From assembly GCF_008369445.1 (NCBI RefSeq), contig NZ_VTWH01000002.1, positions 682,001 to 746,000 on the forward strand: a stretch of DNA of 64,000 nt, read 5' to 3'. Positions 20,560-30,378 of this stretch are shown here, piece after piece. This DNA comes from Aureimonas fodinaquatilis (GTDB taxonomy: Bacteria; Pseudomonadota; Alphaproteobacteria; Rhizobiales; Rhizobiaceae). Positions within the stretch are counted from its first letter, which is position 1. Each line of letters begins with the position of its first letter. A program made the translations under genes and the position numbers. Under the pieces are notes generated by a model that made no database searches, had not been told where the DNA came from, and was given only the letters and a program-made list of their open reading frames with translations.

Positions 20560-20634
20560 GCGCGAGTGACGGGGCTCGAACCCGCGACCTCCGGCGTGAC
20601 AGGCCGGCACTCTAACCGACTGAGCTACACCCGC
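20558..20634 (-). tRNA. tRNA-Asp (GTC)
   Basis: Complete cloverleaf on the minus strand: acceptor GCGGGTG/CACTCGC (one G-U pair), D-arm TAGCTCAGTCGGTTAGAG, anticodon loop CTGTCAC with GTC, T-arm GGTTCGAGCC, discriminator G and encoded CCA. Its own promoter lies at 20676-20704. Confidence 0.97.
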
Positions 20635-20675
20635 GCTTTGTGCCGCTGGCGTGTTCGTCAGCGGCATGAGCGGTC

Positions 20676-20704
20676 GTTTAAGGGAGCCCCGTCGGACTGT
20701 CAAG
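20676..20704 (-). promoter_or_regulatory. Promoter of tRNA-Asp
   Basis: CTTGAC (20704-20699), a 17-base spacer, then TTAAAC (20681-20676) on the minus strand, about 40 bases before the tRNA 5' end. A TGCCGCTG/CAGCGGCA hairpin at about 20641-20666 lies in the leader. Confidence 0.75.
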
Positions 20705-20859
20705 CGACCTGAAAAATTTCTGACAACATTTCGTTCAAACCATTGTTTTATCGTGCGCCACGGCGTGTCAGATTCCGGGCCGATATCCGGGCGATTCCTC
20801 TAAATGATACGAATCATGAGATTTCGTGATTCATCGGCAAATTTTCTCAAAAGAACCGC

Positions 20860-20888
20860 TTGCAAAATCTCTTTCGAGCCTTTAGGCA
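20860..20888 (+). promoter_or_regulatory. Weak candidate promoter of tRNA-Val
   Basis: TTGCAA (20860-20865), 17 bases, then TAGGCA (20883-20888), 46 bases before the tRNA. The -35 is fair, the -10 poor. The remainder of 20705-20933 shows nothing else recognisable. Confidence 0.3.
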
Positions 20889-20933
20889 GACGTCACGAAC
20901 GCGGTGCGGCGAAGTTGTTTGCACCAGCGGATC

Positions 20934-21009
20934 GGGCGATTAGCTCAGTTGGTAGAGCGCCTCGTTTACACCGAGGATGTCGGGAGTTCGAGTCTCTCAT
21001 CGCCCACCA
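20934..21009 (+). tRNA. tRNA-Val (TAC)
   Basis: Complete cloverleaf: acceptor GGGCGAT/ATCGCCC, D-arm TAGCTCAGTTGGTAGAG, anticodon stem CCTCG/CGAGG with loop TTTACAC (anticodon TAC), T-arm GAGTTCGAGTCTC, discriminator A and encoded CCA. Confidence 0.97.
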
Positions 21010-21209
21010 TTTTCTTCTAAAAATCGTTGGCCTTGTGTGTTCTTGCGCGTTGTTGCTTGCAATCGCGGATACACGATCACGCGCGCCAGCCCTGCAACTG
21101 CTCAAAAACTCGTACAGACGCCCTGCAGCGCGCCGGCGGGATTTCTCAACATCGGCTCGGCATAACCACCAAACGCGCACCCACGCCCTTCCCTGCCTCA
21201 ACATGTGCC

Positions 21210-21254
21210 AAAAAACAGAAAGGGTGGCCGCGGAATTCGCGGCCACCCTTTCTG
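21210..21254 (-). terminator. Rho-independent terminator of hupB
   Basis: Seventeen-base perfect arms (CAGAAAGGGTGGCCGCG and its complement, 21216-21232 and 21238-21254) with a GAATT loop, followed on the minus strand by six T. It lies 20 bases after the hupB stop. Confidence 0.93.
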
Positions 21255-21273
21255 CAAGTCACATCAAGCTTGA

Positions 21274-21552
21274 TTAGCGGTTGTTAACCGCATCCTTCAA
21301 GCCTTTGCCTGGCGCGAACTTTGGAACGTTGCGTGCAGGAATATCTACTTCGGCGCCCGTCGAAGGGTTACGCCCCTTGGAGGCTTCACGATGCGAAACC
21401 GAGAAAGTCCCGAAGCCGACCAGGCGAAGGTCGTCGCCCTTGGCCAATGCACCCTCGATGGTGGTGAATACAGCGTCAACCGCATCGGTTGCATGCTGCT
21501 TGGAAAGGCCAGACTTCTCCGCAACAGCGGAAACGAGTTCATTTTTGTTCAT
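21274..21552 (-). CDS. hupB: DNA-binding protein HU
   Basis: Nucleoid-associated dimeric protein that bends DNA without sequence specificity. The 92 residues show the full HU/IHF fold: MNKNELVSAVAEKSGLSK helices, the GFGTFSVSHREASKGRNPSTG beta-arm region with the conserved arm-tip proline context, and a C-terminal APGKGLKDAV helix. A strong AGGAGG ribosome site precedes the ATG. It lies after lon, as in many alphaproteobacteria, but the lon terminator at 21669-21696 suggests separate transcripts. Confidence 0.97.
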   Translation of the reverse strand: MNKNELVSAVAEKSGLSKQHATDAVDAVFTTIEGALAKGDDLRLVGFGTFSVSHREASKGRNPSTGAEVDIPARNVPKFAPGKGLKDAVNNR

Positions 21553-21668
21553 CAGCTATCCTCCTGACTACGGCGCACCGCACCGGTTGGCTGGAGACGA
21601 TGGTCAAAACTGCGGCATCATTCAAGCTCTCAATGCGCTAAAACGCCCGGAATCTCGTGGTTTCACAC

Positions 21669-21696
21669 AAAAAATGCCGCCCGAAGGCGGCATTTT
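21669..21696 (-). terminator. Rho-independent terminator of lon
   Basis: Arms AAAATGCCGCC (21671-21681) and its complement (21686-21696) with a four-base loop, followed on the minus strand by six T; A-run on one side and T-run on the other. Confidence 0.88.
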
Positions 21697-21721
21697 CCAA
21701 TTTCAGGGCATCAAAACAGCT

Positions 21722-24145
21722 CTAATGTGCTGTTGTTGTCGCACCTTCATCGGCTGAGTCGACCGCTGGCAAAGGCGCTGCCGACTCATCCCATTCGATC
21801 GGTTCCGGCATTCTCACAAGGGCGTGGGACAGCACTTCACCGATTCTCGACACAGGCACGATCTCCAGATTGTTCTTCACATTGTCCGGAATATCGACCA
21901 GATCCTTGGCGTTATCCTGCGGGATAAGCACCTTCTTGATGCCACCCCTGAGAGCAGCCAGAAGCTTTTCCTTGAGGCCACCAATAGGCAGTACCCGGCC
22001 ACGCAGCGTGATTTCACCTGTCATCGCCACATCACTGCGAACAGGAATGCCGGTCATGACGGAAATGATTGCCGTTGCCATTGCCACACCCGCGGACGGA
22101 CCGTCTTTTGGTGTAGCGCCTTCCGGCACGTGCACGTGAATGTCACGCTTTTCGAAAAGCGGCGGTTCAATTCCGTAATCAATGGCCCTGCTGCGGACAT
22201 AAGACGCCGCAGCGGAAATTGATTCCTTCATGACATCGCGCAGATTGCCGGTGACAGTCATGCGGCCCTTGCCGGGCATCATGACACCTTCAATCGTCAG
22301 CAATTCACCGCCAACCTCTGTCCAGGCAAGTCCGGTAACCACACCAAGCTGATCGTCCTGCTCCGCCTCGCCGTAGCGATAGCGTGGCACACCCAGGTAA
22401 TCGGCCAGATTTTCAGCGGTGATATCCACCTTTGTAATCTCGCCCTTGAGGATGCGCGTGACCGCTTTGCGTGCCAGCGTCATCAGGTCACGCTCATAGG
22501 AACGCACACCTGCTTCACGCGTGTAACGCCGTGCAATCTCGCGCAATGCATCCTCGCTGACAGAGAACTCCTCTGCCTGCAAAGCGTGGTCGCGAATGGC
22601 CTTCGGCAGCAAATGCCGCTTGGCAATCTCAACCTTCTCGTCCTCGGTGTAACCCGCAATCCGGATAATCTCCATGCGGTCCATCAGCGGCCCTGGAATG
22701 TTCAGGGTGTTGGCGGTGGTTACGAACATGACCGACGAAAGATCAAACTCGACCTCAAGGTAATGATCCATGAACGTGGAATTCTGTTCCGGATCCAGAA
22801 CCTCAAGAAGAGCCGACGACGGGTCGCCGCGATAATCCTGGCCAAGCTTGTCAATCTCATCCAGCAGGAAGAGCGGATTTGCCCGCTTCGCCTTCTTCAT
22901 TGACTGCACGACCTTGCCGGGCATCGATCCGATATAGGTTCTGCGATGGCCGCGAATCTCGGCCTCGTCCCGTACACCGCCCAAAGCAACACGCACATAC
23001 TCACGTCCGGTCGCACGTGCGATCGACTTGGCAAGTGAGGTCTTACCCACGCCAGGAGGGCCGACAAGGCACAGGATAGGCCCCTTCATCTTGGACTGGC
23101 GGCTTTGAACAGCGAGATATTCAACAATCCGCTCTTTCACCTTTTCCAGACCAAAATGTTCGGTGTCCAGAATTTCCTCTGCCTTTTTCAGGTCAATCTT
23201 GGCACGGGAAAGCTTGCCCCATGGCAGGCCAAGCAACCAGTCCAGATAATTGCGAACCACTGTTGCTTCCGCCGACATCGGACTCATCTGCCGAAGCTTT
23301 TTCAGCTCGGCACTGGCTTTTTCCTTGGCTTCTTTTGAAAGGCGGGTTTTCTTGATCCGCTCTTCAATCTCGGCCAGCTCGTCCCGACCCTCTTCGCCGT
23401 CACCAAGCTCTTTCTGAATCGCCTTCATCTGCTCGTTCAGATAGTACTCGCGCTGCGTCTTCTCCATCTGCCGCTTGACGCGGGAACGGATGCGCTTTTC
23501 CACCTGCAGGACCGATATCTCTGATTCCATGAACGCCAGCGCTTTTTCCAGTCGCTCGCGAACACCGATCAGGCTCAGCATTTCCTGTTTTTCAGAAATC
23601 TTGATGGCCAGATGTGATGCAATCGTATCTGCCAGCTTGGAATAGTCTTCAATCTGCCCGGCCGCGTTCACGACTTCCGGCGAAATCTTCTTGTTGAGCT
23701 TGACGTAGTTTTCAAACTCGGAAATCACCGAACGCGCCAGAGCTTCAACTTCAACCGGGTTGCCCAGCTCGGGCGAAATCATCTCGGCGCCAGCCTCATG
23801 CCATTCGGCACGCGGGGTAAAGGCTGAAATGCGCACGCGCGAAATGCCCTCGACAAGAACCTTGACGGTTCCGTCAGGCAGTTTCAGAAGCTGCAATACG
23901 TTGGCAAGCGTACCGATGTCATAGATGGCATCGGGCGCAGGATCTTCATCGCTGGCATTGCGTTGGGTCGCCAGCAAAATCTGCTTGTCGGCTCCCATAA
24001 CTTCTTCAAGAGCCTTGATGGACTTTTCCCGGCCTACAAACAGGGGAACAATCATGTGCGGGAATACGACGATATCCCGTAAAGGAAGAACAGGATAAAT
24101 TCCGCTTACTTTCTGATCCGAAAGTTCTCTTTGATCAATCGACAT
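21722..24145 (-). CDS. lon: ATP-dependent Lon protease
   Basis: Cytoplasmic AAA+ serine protease that degrades misfolded and regulatory proteins. The 807 residues show the N-terminal LON substrate domain (YPVLPLRDIVVFPHMIVPLFVGR), coiled segment, AAA+ module with Walker A GPPGVGKTS and Walker B FLLDEIDKL, and the protease domain with the catalytic Ser684 in PKDGPSAG and Lys725 in GGLKEKL. Length is standard for LonA. It belongs to a proteostasis block with clpX, clpP and tig; each gene here appears to have its own terminator or promoter region. Confidence 0.98.
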   Translation of the reverse strand: MSIDQRELSDQKVSGIYPVLPLRDIVVFPHMIVPLFVGREKSIKALEEVMGADKQILLATQRNASDEDPAPDAIYDIGTLANVLQLLKLPDGTVKVLVEGISRVRISAFTPRAEWHEAGAEMISPELGNPVEVEALARSVISEFENYVKLNKKISPEVVNAAGQIEDYSKLADTIASHLAIKISEKQEMLSLIGVRERLEKALAFMESEISVLQVEKRIRSRVKRQMEKTQREYYLNEQMKAIQKELGDGEEGRDELAEIEERIKKTRLSKEAKEKASAELKKLRQMSPMSAEATVVRNYLDWLLGLPWGKLSRAKIDLKKAEEILDTEHFGLEKVKERIVEYLAVQSRQSKMKGPILCLVGPPGVGKTSLAKSIARATGREYVRVALGGVRDEAEIRGHRRTYIGSMPGKVVQSMKKAKRANPLFLLDEIDKLGQDYRGDPSSALLEVLDPEQNSTFMDHYLEVEFDLSSVMFVTTANTLNIPGPLMDRMEIIRIAGYTEDEKVEIAKRHLLPKAIRDHALQAEEFSVSEDALREIARRYTREAGVRSYERDLMTLARKAVTRILKGEITKVDITAENLADYLGVPRYRYGEAEQDDQLGVVTGLAWTEVGGELLTIEGVMMPGKGRMTVTGNLRDVMKESISAAASYVRSRAIDYGIEPPLFEKRDIHVHVPEGATPKDGPSAGVAMATAIISVMTGIPVRSDVAMTGEITLRGRVLPIGGLKEKLLAALRGGIKKVLIPQDNAKDLVDIPDNVKNNLEIVPVSRIGEVLSHALVRMPEPIEWDESAAPLPAVDSADEGATTTAH

Positions 24146-24239
24146 AAACTACTACCCTTTCTGCGGCGTTGCCGCCTCGGGCTGACTCATCCGGGCCTCA
24201 CAGGAGCACCCACGCGCGAACCACCCATTTCAACGTTCA

Positions 24240-24268
24240 ATGTGGTCCCATCGCCAACGATATTCAAG
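24240..24268 (-). promoter_or_regulatory. Candidate (possibly heat-shock) promoter of lon
   Basis: CTTGAA (24268-24263), 17 bases, then CCACAT (24245-24240) on the minus strand. The CTTGAA box and C-rich -10 resemble sigma-32 promoters, fitting for lon, but the spacing is not ideal and this was judged by eye. Confidence 0.35.
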
Positions 24269-24320
24269 CGCAACAACCCGCCCAATGTGCATGTTCACCG
24301 GGTTGTACCCCACGGATGGT

Positions 24321-24355
24321 AAACAAAAGCCCGCGCTGGTTGTTCCAGCGCGGGC
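24321..24355 (-). terminator. Rho-independent terminator of clpX
   Basis: Eleven-base arms GCCCGCGCTGG (24329-24339) and complement (24345-24355) with a five-base loop; on the minus strand it is followed by TTTTGTTT. Confidence 0.85.
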
Positions 24356-24380
24356 CGCATCAGACAAGCTCTGATAAAAA

Positions 24381-25649
24381 TCAGGCGCTGACATTCTCTT
24401 TCTCGTCTGTCCGCTCGGCGTAAATATACAATGGCCGGGCATTTCCATCGATCACGTCTTCGGAAATGACGACTTCACGCACACCTTCCAGTGTCGGCAG
24501 ATCAAACATCGTGTCCAGCAGCATCGATTCCATAATGGAACGCAGGCCGCGAGCACCTGTCTTGCGCTCAATAGCCTTGCGGGCAATTGCACGCAGAGCA
24601 TCCTCATGGAAGGAAAGCTCTACATTTTCCATTTCAAACAGCCGCTGGTACTGCTTGACCAGAGCGTTCTTCGGCTGCACCAGAATTTGCACCAGTGCAA
24701 CTTCGTCCAGATCTTCCAGCGTAGCCAGAACCGGCAAACGCCCGACAAATTCGGGTATGAGCCCGAACTTCAACAGATCTTCAGGTTCAACCTGACGGAA
24801 CAGCTCACCCGTACGACGATCTTCCGGCGACTGAACATTGGCCGAAAAGCCGATCGACGTCTTGCGGCCGCGGTCAGAGATAATTCTGTCCAGCCCGGCG
24901 AAAGCACCGCCGCAGATGAACAGAATGTTGGCTGTGTCCACCTGCAGGAATTCCTGCTGCGGATGCTTGCGGCCACCCTGTGGCGGCACCGATGCTACAG
25001 TGCCTTCCATGATCTTCAGCAATGCCTGCTGCACACCTTCGCCTGAAACGTCGCGGGTGATGGAAGGATTGTCCGATTTCCGGCTGATCTTGTCGATTTC
25101 GTCAATATAGACGATGCCGCGCTGCGCCCGCTCGACATTATAGTCCGCCGACTGCAGCAGCTTGAGAATGATGTTTTCAACATCCTCACCCACATAGCCA
25201 GCTTCTGTCAGCGTTGTTGCGTCAGCCATGGTGAACGGCACATCCAGAATGCGAGCCAAGGTCTGCGCAAGCAGCGTCTTGCCGCAACCGGTTGGCCCGA
25301 TCAGCAGGATGTTGGACTTTGCCAGTTCCACATCGTTGTTCTTGGTGGCATGGGCCAGACGCTTGTAGTGGTTATGCACCGCAACCGACAGGACCTTTTT
25401 GGCGAATGACTGGCCGATCACATAGTCATCCAGCACCGCGATGATTTCCTGCGGAGTCGGCACACCCTCACGCGACTTCACCATGGAGGATTTGTTTTCC
25501 TCCCGGATGATGTCCATGCACAGCTCGACACATTCGTCGCAGATAAAAACCGTTGGTCCCGCAATCAGCTTGCGGACTTCATGCTGGCTCTTTCCGCAGA
25601 AAGAGCAATAGAGCGTATTCTTCGAGTCGCCGCCGCTGATCTTGCTCAT
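24381..25649 (-). CDS. clpX: ATP-dependent Clp protease ATP-binding subunit ClpX
   Basis: Hexameric AAA+ unfoldase that feeds substrates to ClpP. The 422 residues include the N-terminal C4 zinc-binding domain ([14 protein letters not shown] ... [10 protein letters not shown]), Walker A GPTGCGKT, Walker [10 protein letters not shown], the IGF-loop context [14 protein letters not shown], and the sensor-2 region [20 protein letters not shown]. Upstream neighbour clpP is 204 bases away, so the two may be separately expressed. Confidence 0.98.
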   Translation of the reverse strand: MSKISGGDSKNTLYCSFCGKSQHEVRKLIAGPTVFICDECVELCMDIIREENKSSMVKSREGVPTPQEIIAVLDDYVIGQSFAKKVLSVAVHNHYKRLAHATKNNDVELAKSNILLIGPTGCGKTLLAQTLARILDVPFTMADATTLTEAGYVGEDVENIILKLLQSADYNVERAQRGIVYIDEIDKISRKSDNPSITRDVSGEGVQQALLKIMEGTVASVPPQGGRKHPQQEFLQVDTANILFICGGAFAGLDRIISDRGRKTSIGFSANVQSPEDRRTGELFRQVEPEDLLKFGLIPEFVGRLPVLATLEDLDEVALVQILVQPKNALVKQYQRLFEMENVELSFHEDALRAIARKAIERKTGARGLRSIMESMLLDTMFDLPTLEGVREVVISEDVIDGNARPLYIYAERTDEKENVSA

Positions 25650-25853
25650 CTTCCATTCCTTCCGCTCGTAGGGTGCCTCCCAATCCGGCCCCTACTCGTG
25701 GTCCTTACGGAAAGCCTATTAGCTTCCCGCAGTGCCCACAATATGACCTTACGGCCAATACCGCATTCATGCTGCGTATGTTACAGTTTTGCATAGGCAG
25801 CATATGCCCGCTTGCCTTACCCTTTTGTTACCGGGGCAAGGCAAACGCACGGG

Positions 25854-26492
25854 CTATTCACTCGCTGCGATTGCGTTTTCCAGTGCATCGCGCGATGAGT
25901 AGACCTTATCAATCAGGCCATAATCGCGCGCTTCATCTGCCGTCATAAAGTGGTCGCGGTCCAGCGTGCGTTCAATAGTCTCGTAGTCCTGGCCTGTGTG
26001 CTGAACATAAACTTCGTTCAGCCGGCGCTTCAGCTTGATGATGTCCTGCGCGTGGCGTTCAATGTCCGATGCCTGACCAGAGAAGCCGCCTGACGGCTGA
26101 TGCACCATGATTCGAGCATTTGGCGTGGCAAAGCGCATGTCTTTGTGACCTGCGCACAGCAGAAGTGAGCCCATCGATGCCGCCTGGCCAATGCACAAGG
26201 TCGAGACCACCGGCTTGATGAACTGCATGGTGTCATAAATCGCCATGCCGCTCGTGACCACGCCGCCGGGCGAGTTGATGTAGAGCGAAATTTCCTTTTT
26301 GGGATTTTCGGCCTCAAGGAACAGAAGCTGCGCACAAACCAGCGTCGCCATTGAATCTTCAATTGGCCCGGTGATGAAAATGATACGCTCTTTCAACAGC
26401 CTTGAGAAAATATCATAGGCGCGTTCACCGCGATTGGTTTGCTCGACCACCATGGGGACAAGGTTCAGCGCGGTTTCGATCGGATGCTTCAT
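25854..26492 (-). CDS. clpP: ATP-dependent Clp protease proteolytic subunit ClpP
   Basis: Serine protease that forms the degradation chamber of ClpXP/ClpAP. The 212 residues carry the catalytic triad Ser106 (GQAASMGS), His131 (MVHQPSGG) and Asp180 (LDRDHF). The N-terminal propeptide is short ([19 protein letters not shown]). The gene is followed by clpX on the same strand. Its promoter candidate at 26570-26599 fits both housekeeping and heat-shock patterns. Confidence 0.98.
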   Translation of the reverse strand: MKHPIETALNLVPMVVEQTNRGERAYDIFSRLLKERIIFITGPIEDSMATLVCAQLLFLEAENPKKEISLYINSPGGVVTSGMAIYDTMQFIKPVVSTLCIGQAASMGSLLLCAGHKDMRFATPNARIMVHQPSGGFSGQASDIERHAQDIIKLKRRLNEVYVQHTGQDYETIERTLDRDHFMTADEARDYGLIDKVYSSRDALENAIAASE

Positions 26493-26523
26493 AAACAGGA
26501 CTTTCGTCTTGAGGGTGTTCCCG

Positions 26524-26548
26524 GTGATTCAGTTTCAGCCAGAATCAC
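26524..26548 (-). other. Hairpin in the clpP leader
   Basis: Seven-base arms GTGATTC (26524-26530) and GAATCAC (26542-26548) with an 11-base loop, in the roughly 70-base 5' leader of clpP. It could affect translation or RNA stability; function is inference. Confidence 0.35.
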
Positions 26549-26569
26549 ACAGGAAGCGTCTGCCACGTT

Positions 26570-26599
26570 AAATAGGGCCGAAGCACCGCCTTGTGCAAG
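26570..26599 (-). promoter_or_regulatory. Candidate promoter of clpP
   Basis: On the minus strand CTTGCAC (from 26599), 17 bases, then CTATTT (26575-26570). As TTGCAC-N17-CTATTT it fits sigma-70; CTTG plus CCTATTT also matches the alphaproteobacterial sigma-32 boxes, with one base more spacing than usual. Confidence 0.5.
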
Positions 26600-26640
26600 G
26601 CATCGGAACTCCACTGAGCAATTCCTTCATAGAAAATAGA

Positions 26641-26665
26641 ACAGGGGCAGCATAGCCACCCCTGT
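26641..26665 (-). terminator. Probable terminator of tig
   Basis: ACAGGGG (26641-26647) pairs with CCCCTGT (26659-26665), with extra inner pairs; the minus strand continues TTCTATTTTC, a broken U-run. It lies 43 bases after the tig stop. Confidence 0.55.
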
Positions 26666-26707
26666 CAAAACCACCTCTGCCGTTAAAACGGTCGGGCTTT
26701 CAGGCCA

Positions 26708-28054
26708 TCAGGCCGCGTCTTCTTCTTCCTTCATCAGCTCTTCACGCGTGACAGTCTTGTCCGTCACGGTGACAGATCCGAGCAGGTGATCGACAACTTT
26801 TTCCTCATAGATCGGGGCACGCAGGCTCTGAATTGCTTCCGGCGTTTTGCGGAAATATTCAAAGATCTGCTGCTCCTGACCTGGGAACTGACGAATCTGC
26901 TCGAACATGGCGCGCTGCAATTCCTCATCGGAAATGGTTACGCCAGCCTTTTCACCGATTTCAGAAAGAACCAGTCCGAGACGAACGCGACGCTCAGCAA
27001 GCTTGCTGTACTCTTCGCGTGCCTTTTCCTCAGTGGTGTCCTCGTCCTCGAACGACTTGTTGTTCTGAGCAAGTTCCTGCGTAACCTGATTCCAGATATT
27101 GTTGAACTCTGCCTCGACCAGCTTCTGCGGCAGCTCGAACTGGTAATCGCTGTCCAGCGCATCCAGCAACTGCCGCTTGACCTTCTGGCGTGTCATTGCG
27201 CCAAACTGGCTTTCAATCTGGCTGCGGACAATTTCCCGCAGACGGTCGATTGATTCCAGACCAAGCTGCTTGGCCAGTTCGTCGTTCAGTTCCAGCTCGC
27301 CAGGAGCGGCCACTTCCTTGACTGTTACATCAAAGACCGCGTCTTTGCCGGCCAAATGGCTTGCGCCGTATTCTTCCGGGAAAGTGACCTTCACTTCCAG
27401 GCTGTCGCCCGCCTTGGCGCCGACAAGCTGGTCTTCAAAGCCGGGAATGAACTGGCCGGAGCCCAGAACAAGGTTGGAATCCTGCGCGGTTCCGCCCTGG
27501 AAGGCCTCTCCGTCAACCTTGCCGACGAAATCCATCGTGACCCGGTCGCCATTTTCAGCCTTGCCGTCTTTTGCTTCGTAAGTGCGAGCGTTCTCCGCAA
27601 CGCGCTTGACCTGCTCTTCCACTTCCTCGTCGCCGATTTCGACAACTGGCCGCTCGATTGTCAGGCCGGATGTGTCCTTCAACTCGAAAGTCGGAAGAGT
27701 TTCATAGTTCAGCGTAAAGCGGAAATCCGCCTCACCGCGCAGAACCTTGTCGGCCTCTGCCTCATCCTCGGACATGACGACCTGAGGCTGCATTGCCGAA
27801 CGCTCATTGCGGTCTGCAATAACCTTGCGCGGTGTTTCATTGAGAATCTGATTCACAATTTCTGCCATGAGCGAACGCCCATAGGTCTTGCGAATATGGG
27901 AGACCGGCACCTTGCCCGGGCGGAAACCCTTGAGCTTGATCTGGTCCTTGGTCTCGAAGAGACGCGTCTGGAGCCGTGCTTCAAGATCTGCGGCTGGCAC
28001 GACAACCTCGATCTCGCGCTTCAGGCCCTCCGCCTTGGTTTCCGTTACCTGCAT
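26708..28054 (-). CDS. tig: Trigger factor
   Basis: Ribosome-bound chaperone and peptidyl-prolyl isomerase that meets nascent chains at the exit tunnel. The 448 residues have the N-terminal ribosome-binding domain with the GFRPGKVP signature (about residues 43-50), the FKBP-like domain ([20 protein letters not shown] ... [18 protein letters not shown]) and the long helical C-terminal chaperone domain ending in an acidic tail. It stands upstream of clpP-clpX-lon, a conserved proteostasis order, and directly downstream of tRNA-Leu. Confidence 0.97.
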   Translation of the reverse strand: MQVTETKAEGLKREIEVVVPAADLEARLQTRLFETKDQIKLKGFRPGKVPVSHIRKTYGRSLMAEIVNQILNETPRKVIADRNERSAMQPQVVMSEDEAEADKVLRGEADFRFTLNYETLPTFELKDTSGLTIERPVVEIGDEEVEEQVKRVAENARTYEAKDGKAENGDRVTMDFVGKVDGEAFQGGTAQDSNLVLGSGQFIPGFEDQLVGAKAGDSLEVKVTFPEEYGASHLAGKDAVFDVTVKEVAAPGELELNDELAKQLGLESIDRLREIVRSQIESQFGAMTRQKVKRQLLDALDSDYQFELPQKLVEAEFNNIWNQVTQELAQNNKSFEDEDTTEEKAREEYSKLAERRVRLGLVLSEIGEKAGVTISDEELQRAMFEQIRQFPGQEQQIFEYFRKTPEAIQSLRAPIYEEKVVDHLLGSVTVTDKTVTREELMKEEEDAA

Positions 28055-28132
28055 TCTAAACCCTTTGATCTCACGGCGACCGGCTGCCTACCAACCGACC
28101 TGCCCCTACCTTAACGAAATATTTCATGAAGC

Positions 28133-28216
28133 TGGTGCGGGTGGAGGGACTCGAACCCCCACACCTAAGGCGCTAGAACCTAAATCTAGTGCGTCTACCA
28201 ATTCCGCCACACCCGC
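28133..28216 (-). tRNA. tRNA-Leu (TAG)
   Basis: Minus-strand class II tRNA: acceptor GCGGGTG/CACCCGC, D-arm TGGCGGAATTGGTAGACGCA, anticodon stem CTAGA/TCTAG with loop TTTAGGT (anticodon TAG), a variable arm GCGCCTTAGGTGT, T-arm GGGTTCGAGTCCC, discriminator A and encoded CCA. Confidence 0.97.
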
Positions 28217-28249
28217 CCGGCACCATGCTCTCATCAAGCGGCGCGCGTC

Positions 28250-28277
28250 TCTATAACATCGTAGAGAACCGCGTCAA
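28250..28277 (-). promoter_or_regulatory. Promoter of tRNA-Leu
   Basis: TTGACG (28277-28272), a 16-base spacer and TATAGA (28255-28250) on the minus strand, about 34 bases before the mature 5' end. Confidence 0.7.
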
Positions 28278-28471
28278 ACAGGAAACTGACCGCGCGCATA
28301 GGATTTGTGACAATCCCGACATATTGCATTGCACAACTTGCAAGGCAGCTATGCGAAACGCGCTCTGGTAAGGCCAGTTCCCAATAGCTAGATTGAGAAC
28401 ATCGAAGCGGGCCAAACAACACAGCAAGCTTCAATCGATTTAACACCAACCTGGCAGGGGCAGTTTGTAAC

Positions 28472-28615
28472 ATGAACATTGTTCGCTCATACAATAACTG
28501 GCGCCGTTACCGCGAGACCTGCAACGAACTCAATCGTTTGTCTCAGCGTGAACTTTTCGATGTGGGTATTTCCCGTTCCGAAATCCGCTCGGTAGCCAAA
28601 GCGTCGATCGGCTGA
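28472..28615 (+). CDS. DUF1127 microprotein
   Basis: A 47-residue ORF beginning MNIVRSYNNWRRYRETCNEL and continuing LNRLSQRELFDVGISRSEI, the arginine-rich RYRET...L..LSDRELxDIGIxRxdI signature of DUF1127. Short DUF1127 proteins in alphaproteobacteria have been linked to RNA binding and to phosphate or carbon metabolism, with sRNA-like regulatory effects in some species; I claim only family membership. A purine-rich GGCAGGGGCAG lies upstream, and a terminator follows at 28742-28780. It is a stand-alone gene between tRNA-Leu and trmFO. Confidence 0.9.
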   Translation: MNIVRSYNNWRRYRETCNELNRLSQRELFDVGISRSEIRSVAKASIG

Positions 28616-28741
28616 TCATAGAATTTCAGGACCGTTACTTCAGGTGGTCCTGAGCATAGATTTCGCAACGGCAATCTCCTCCCTCCGCCGAAGCGAATAA
28701 AATCTGCGAACTTCCTCCCAATATCGCAGGTTTTCCAAACG

Positions 28742-28780
28742 ACACCCGCCGGTCCTCCCCCGGCGGGTGTTGTTGTTTCA
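28742..28780 (+). terminator. Rho-independent terminator of the DUF1127 gene
   Basis: Eleven-base arms ACACCCGCCGG (28742-28752) and complement (28760-28770) followed by TGTTGTTTC. A smaller hairpin (TCAGGACC/GGTCCTGA) precedes it at about 28625-28652. Confidence 0.7.
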
Positions 28781-28824
28781 GAACCCGCTTTGCCTGCGAG
28801 GTTGGCGGTGCTAAAGACCGCCGC

Positions 28825-30216
28825 ATGGCTGATCAATCAATTCACATTATCGGCGGCGGTCTCGCCGGATCCGAAGCTGCCTGGCAGATTGCACAGGCGG
28901 GCATTCCTGTTGTTCTGCATGAAATGCGTGGTGTGCGCGGAACAGACGCCCACAAGACCACCGATCTGGCAGAACTTGTCTGCTCCAACTCATTCCGCTC
29001 GGACGATGCCGAAGCAAACGCCGTTGGCGTACTTCACGCGGAATTGCGGCTGGGCGGCAGTCTGGTGCTGAAAAGTGCCGATGCGCATCAGGTTCCCGCC
29101 GGCAGCGCCCTGGCGGTTGACCGGGACGGTTTTGCAGCGGCGGTTACCAAAGCTTTGGAAGACCACCCTCTTGTGACAATTGTTCGAGAGGAAATTTCCG
29201 GGCTGCCAGACGAATCGTGGGGCAATTGCATCATTGCGACCGGCCCGCTCACGGCGCCGGGTCTGGCCCAGGCCATTGCAGAGATCACCGGCACAGAATC
29301 CCTCGCCTTTTTTGATGCCATTGCGCCGATTGTCCATTTTGATTCGATAGATCTGGATAAGGCATGGTTTCAAAGCCGCTATGACAAGGTTGGCCCCGGC
29401 GGCAACGGAAAGGACTATCTGAATTGCCCGATGGACAAGCCCCAATATGAGGCGTTCATTCAGGCATTGCGTGATGGTGAAAAGACTGAGTTTCGCGAAT
29501 GGGAGGGCACGCCCTATTTCGATGGCTGCCTGCCGATTGAAGTTATGGCCGAACGGGGCGTGGAAACATTGCGCCATGGCCCGATGAAGCCAATGGGCCT
29601 GACCAATTCGCACCAGCCGGATATCAAGGCCTACGCCGTCGTGCAGTTACGTCAGGACAACGCGCTTGGTACCCTGTACAATATGGTGGGTTTTCAGACG
29701 AAGCTGAAATATGCCGAGCAGGTCCGCATATTCCATATGATTCCCGGACTGGAGTCCGCTGATTTTGCCCGGCTCGGCGGTCTGCATCGCAACACATATC
29801 TCAACTCGCCACAGGTTCTCGATTCATCGCTGCGGTTGAAAGCCCGGCCTTCCCTGCGGTTTGCCGGACAGATCACCGGCTGCGAGGGCTATGTGGAATC
29901 GGCTGCTGTCGGAATGATGGCAGGTCGTTTTGCGGTGGCCGAGGCACGCGGCGCAGAGGCAAATCTGCCTCCCGTCACAACCGCAATGGGCGCTTTGCTG
30001 AACCACATCACCGGTGGGCATCTGAGCACGGATGAAGAACAGGGCAAGCGGTCATTTCAACCGATGAACATCAATTTCGGGCTGTTTCCGCCGATTGATG
30101 CGCCGACGACCGAAGGCAAGCGCCTGAGGGGTAAGGAAAAAACCATTGCAAAAAGAAAGGCCATGGCTGTCCGTGCCCTGGCTGATTTCCAATCATGGCT
30201 GAAAGAGCCGGCTTAA
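28825..30216 (+). CDS. trmFO: Methylenetetrahydrofolate--tRNA-(uracil-5-)-methyltransferase TrmFO
   Basis: Flavoprotein that makes ribothymidine at position 54 of tRNA using methylenetetrahydrofolate and FAD, the folate-dependent alternative to TrmA. The 463 residues begin with the FAD-binding [17 protein letters not shown] motif, followed by [13 protein letters not shown] and [24 protein letters not shown], and [18 protein letters not shown] near the C-terminal FAD contact. Length is standard. It is transcribed alone on the plus strand; the downstream gene is on the opposite strand and its terminator overlaps the trmFO stop. Confidence 0.97.
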   Translation: MADQSIHIIGGGLAGSEAAWQIAQAGIPVVLHEMRGVRGTDAHKTTDLAELVCSNSFRSDDAEANAVGVLHAELRLGGSLVLKSADAHQVPAGSALAVDRDGFAAAVTKALEDHPLVTIVREEISGLPDESWGNCIIATGPLTAPGLAQAIAEITGTESLAFFDAIAPIVHFDSIDLDKAWFQSRYDKVGPGGNGKDYLNCPMDKPQYEAFIQALRDGEKTEFREWEGTPYFDGCLPIEVMAERGVETLRHGPMKPMGLTNSHQPDIKAYAVVQLRQDNALGTLYNMVGFQTKLKYAEQVRIFHMIPGLESADFARLGGLHRNTYLNSPQVLDSSLRLKARPSLRFAGQITGCEGYVESAAVGMMAGRFAVAEARGAEANLPPVTTAMGALLNHITGGHLSTDEEQGKRSFQPMNINFGLFPPIDAPTTEGKRLRGKEKTIAKRKAMAVRALADFQSWLKEPA

Positions 30217-30253
30217 AAAATCTCCCGTTGAAACGGTACCGCTTCAACGGGAG
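30215..30253 (-). terminator. Terminator of the DUF4153 gene
   Basis: CTCCCGTTGAAACG (30222-30235) pairs with CGCTTCAACGGGAG (30240-30253) with one mismatch and a GTAC loop. On the minus strand it ends in ATTTTTT, so it terminates transcription coming from the DUF4153 gene. On the plus strand no U-run follows. Its T-run overlaps the trmFO stop codon. Confidence 0.8.
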
Positions 30254-30378
30254 GTCCACGGGAATTACAAAACGCCAGATTGCGTCTGCTGGGCTGAACG
30301 ATTTCCAGAACGATCGACTGCGACATTGATGTTTGCGGCGCTGCGTGCAGCAGACGAATGCGCCAGACCATTCTGTTG

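Noticed and set aside
30222-30253. Sixth copy of the palindromic family
   Set aside because: Shares CGTTGAAACG-like arms by sequence, but lacks the TCGCATTG linker and the AGAAATGC end and works as a terminator on the minus strand; counted as a terminator only.
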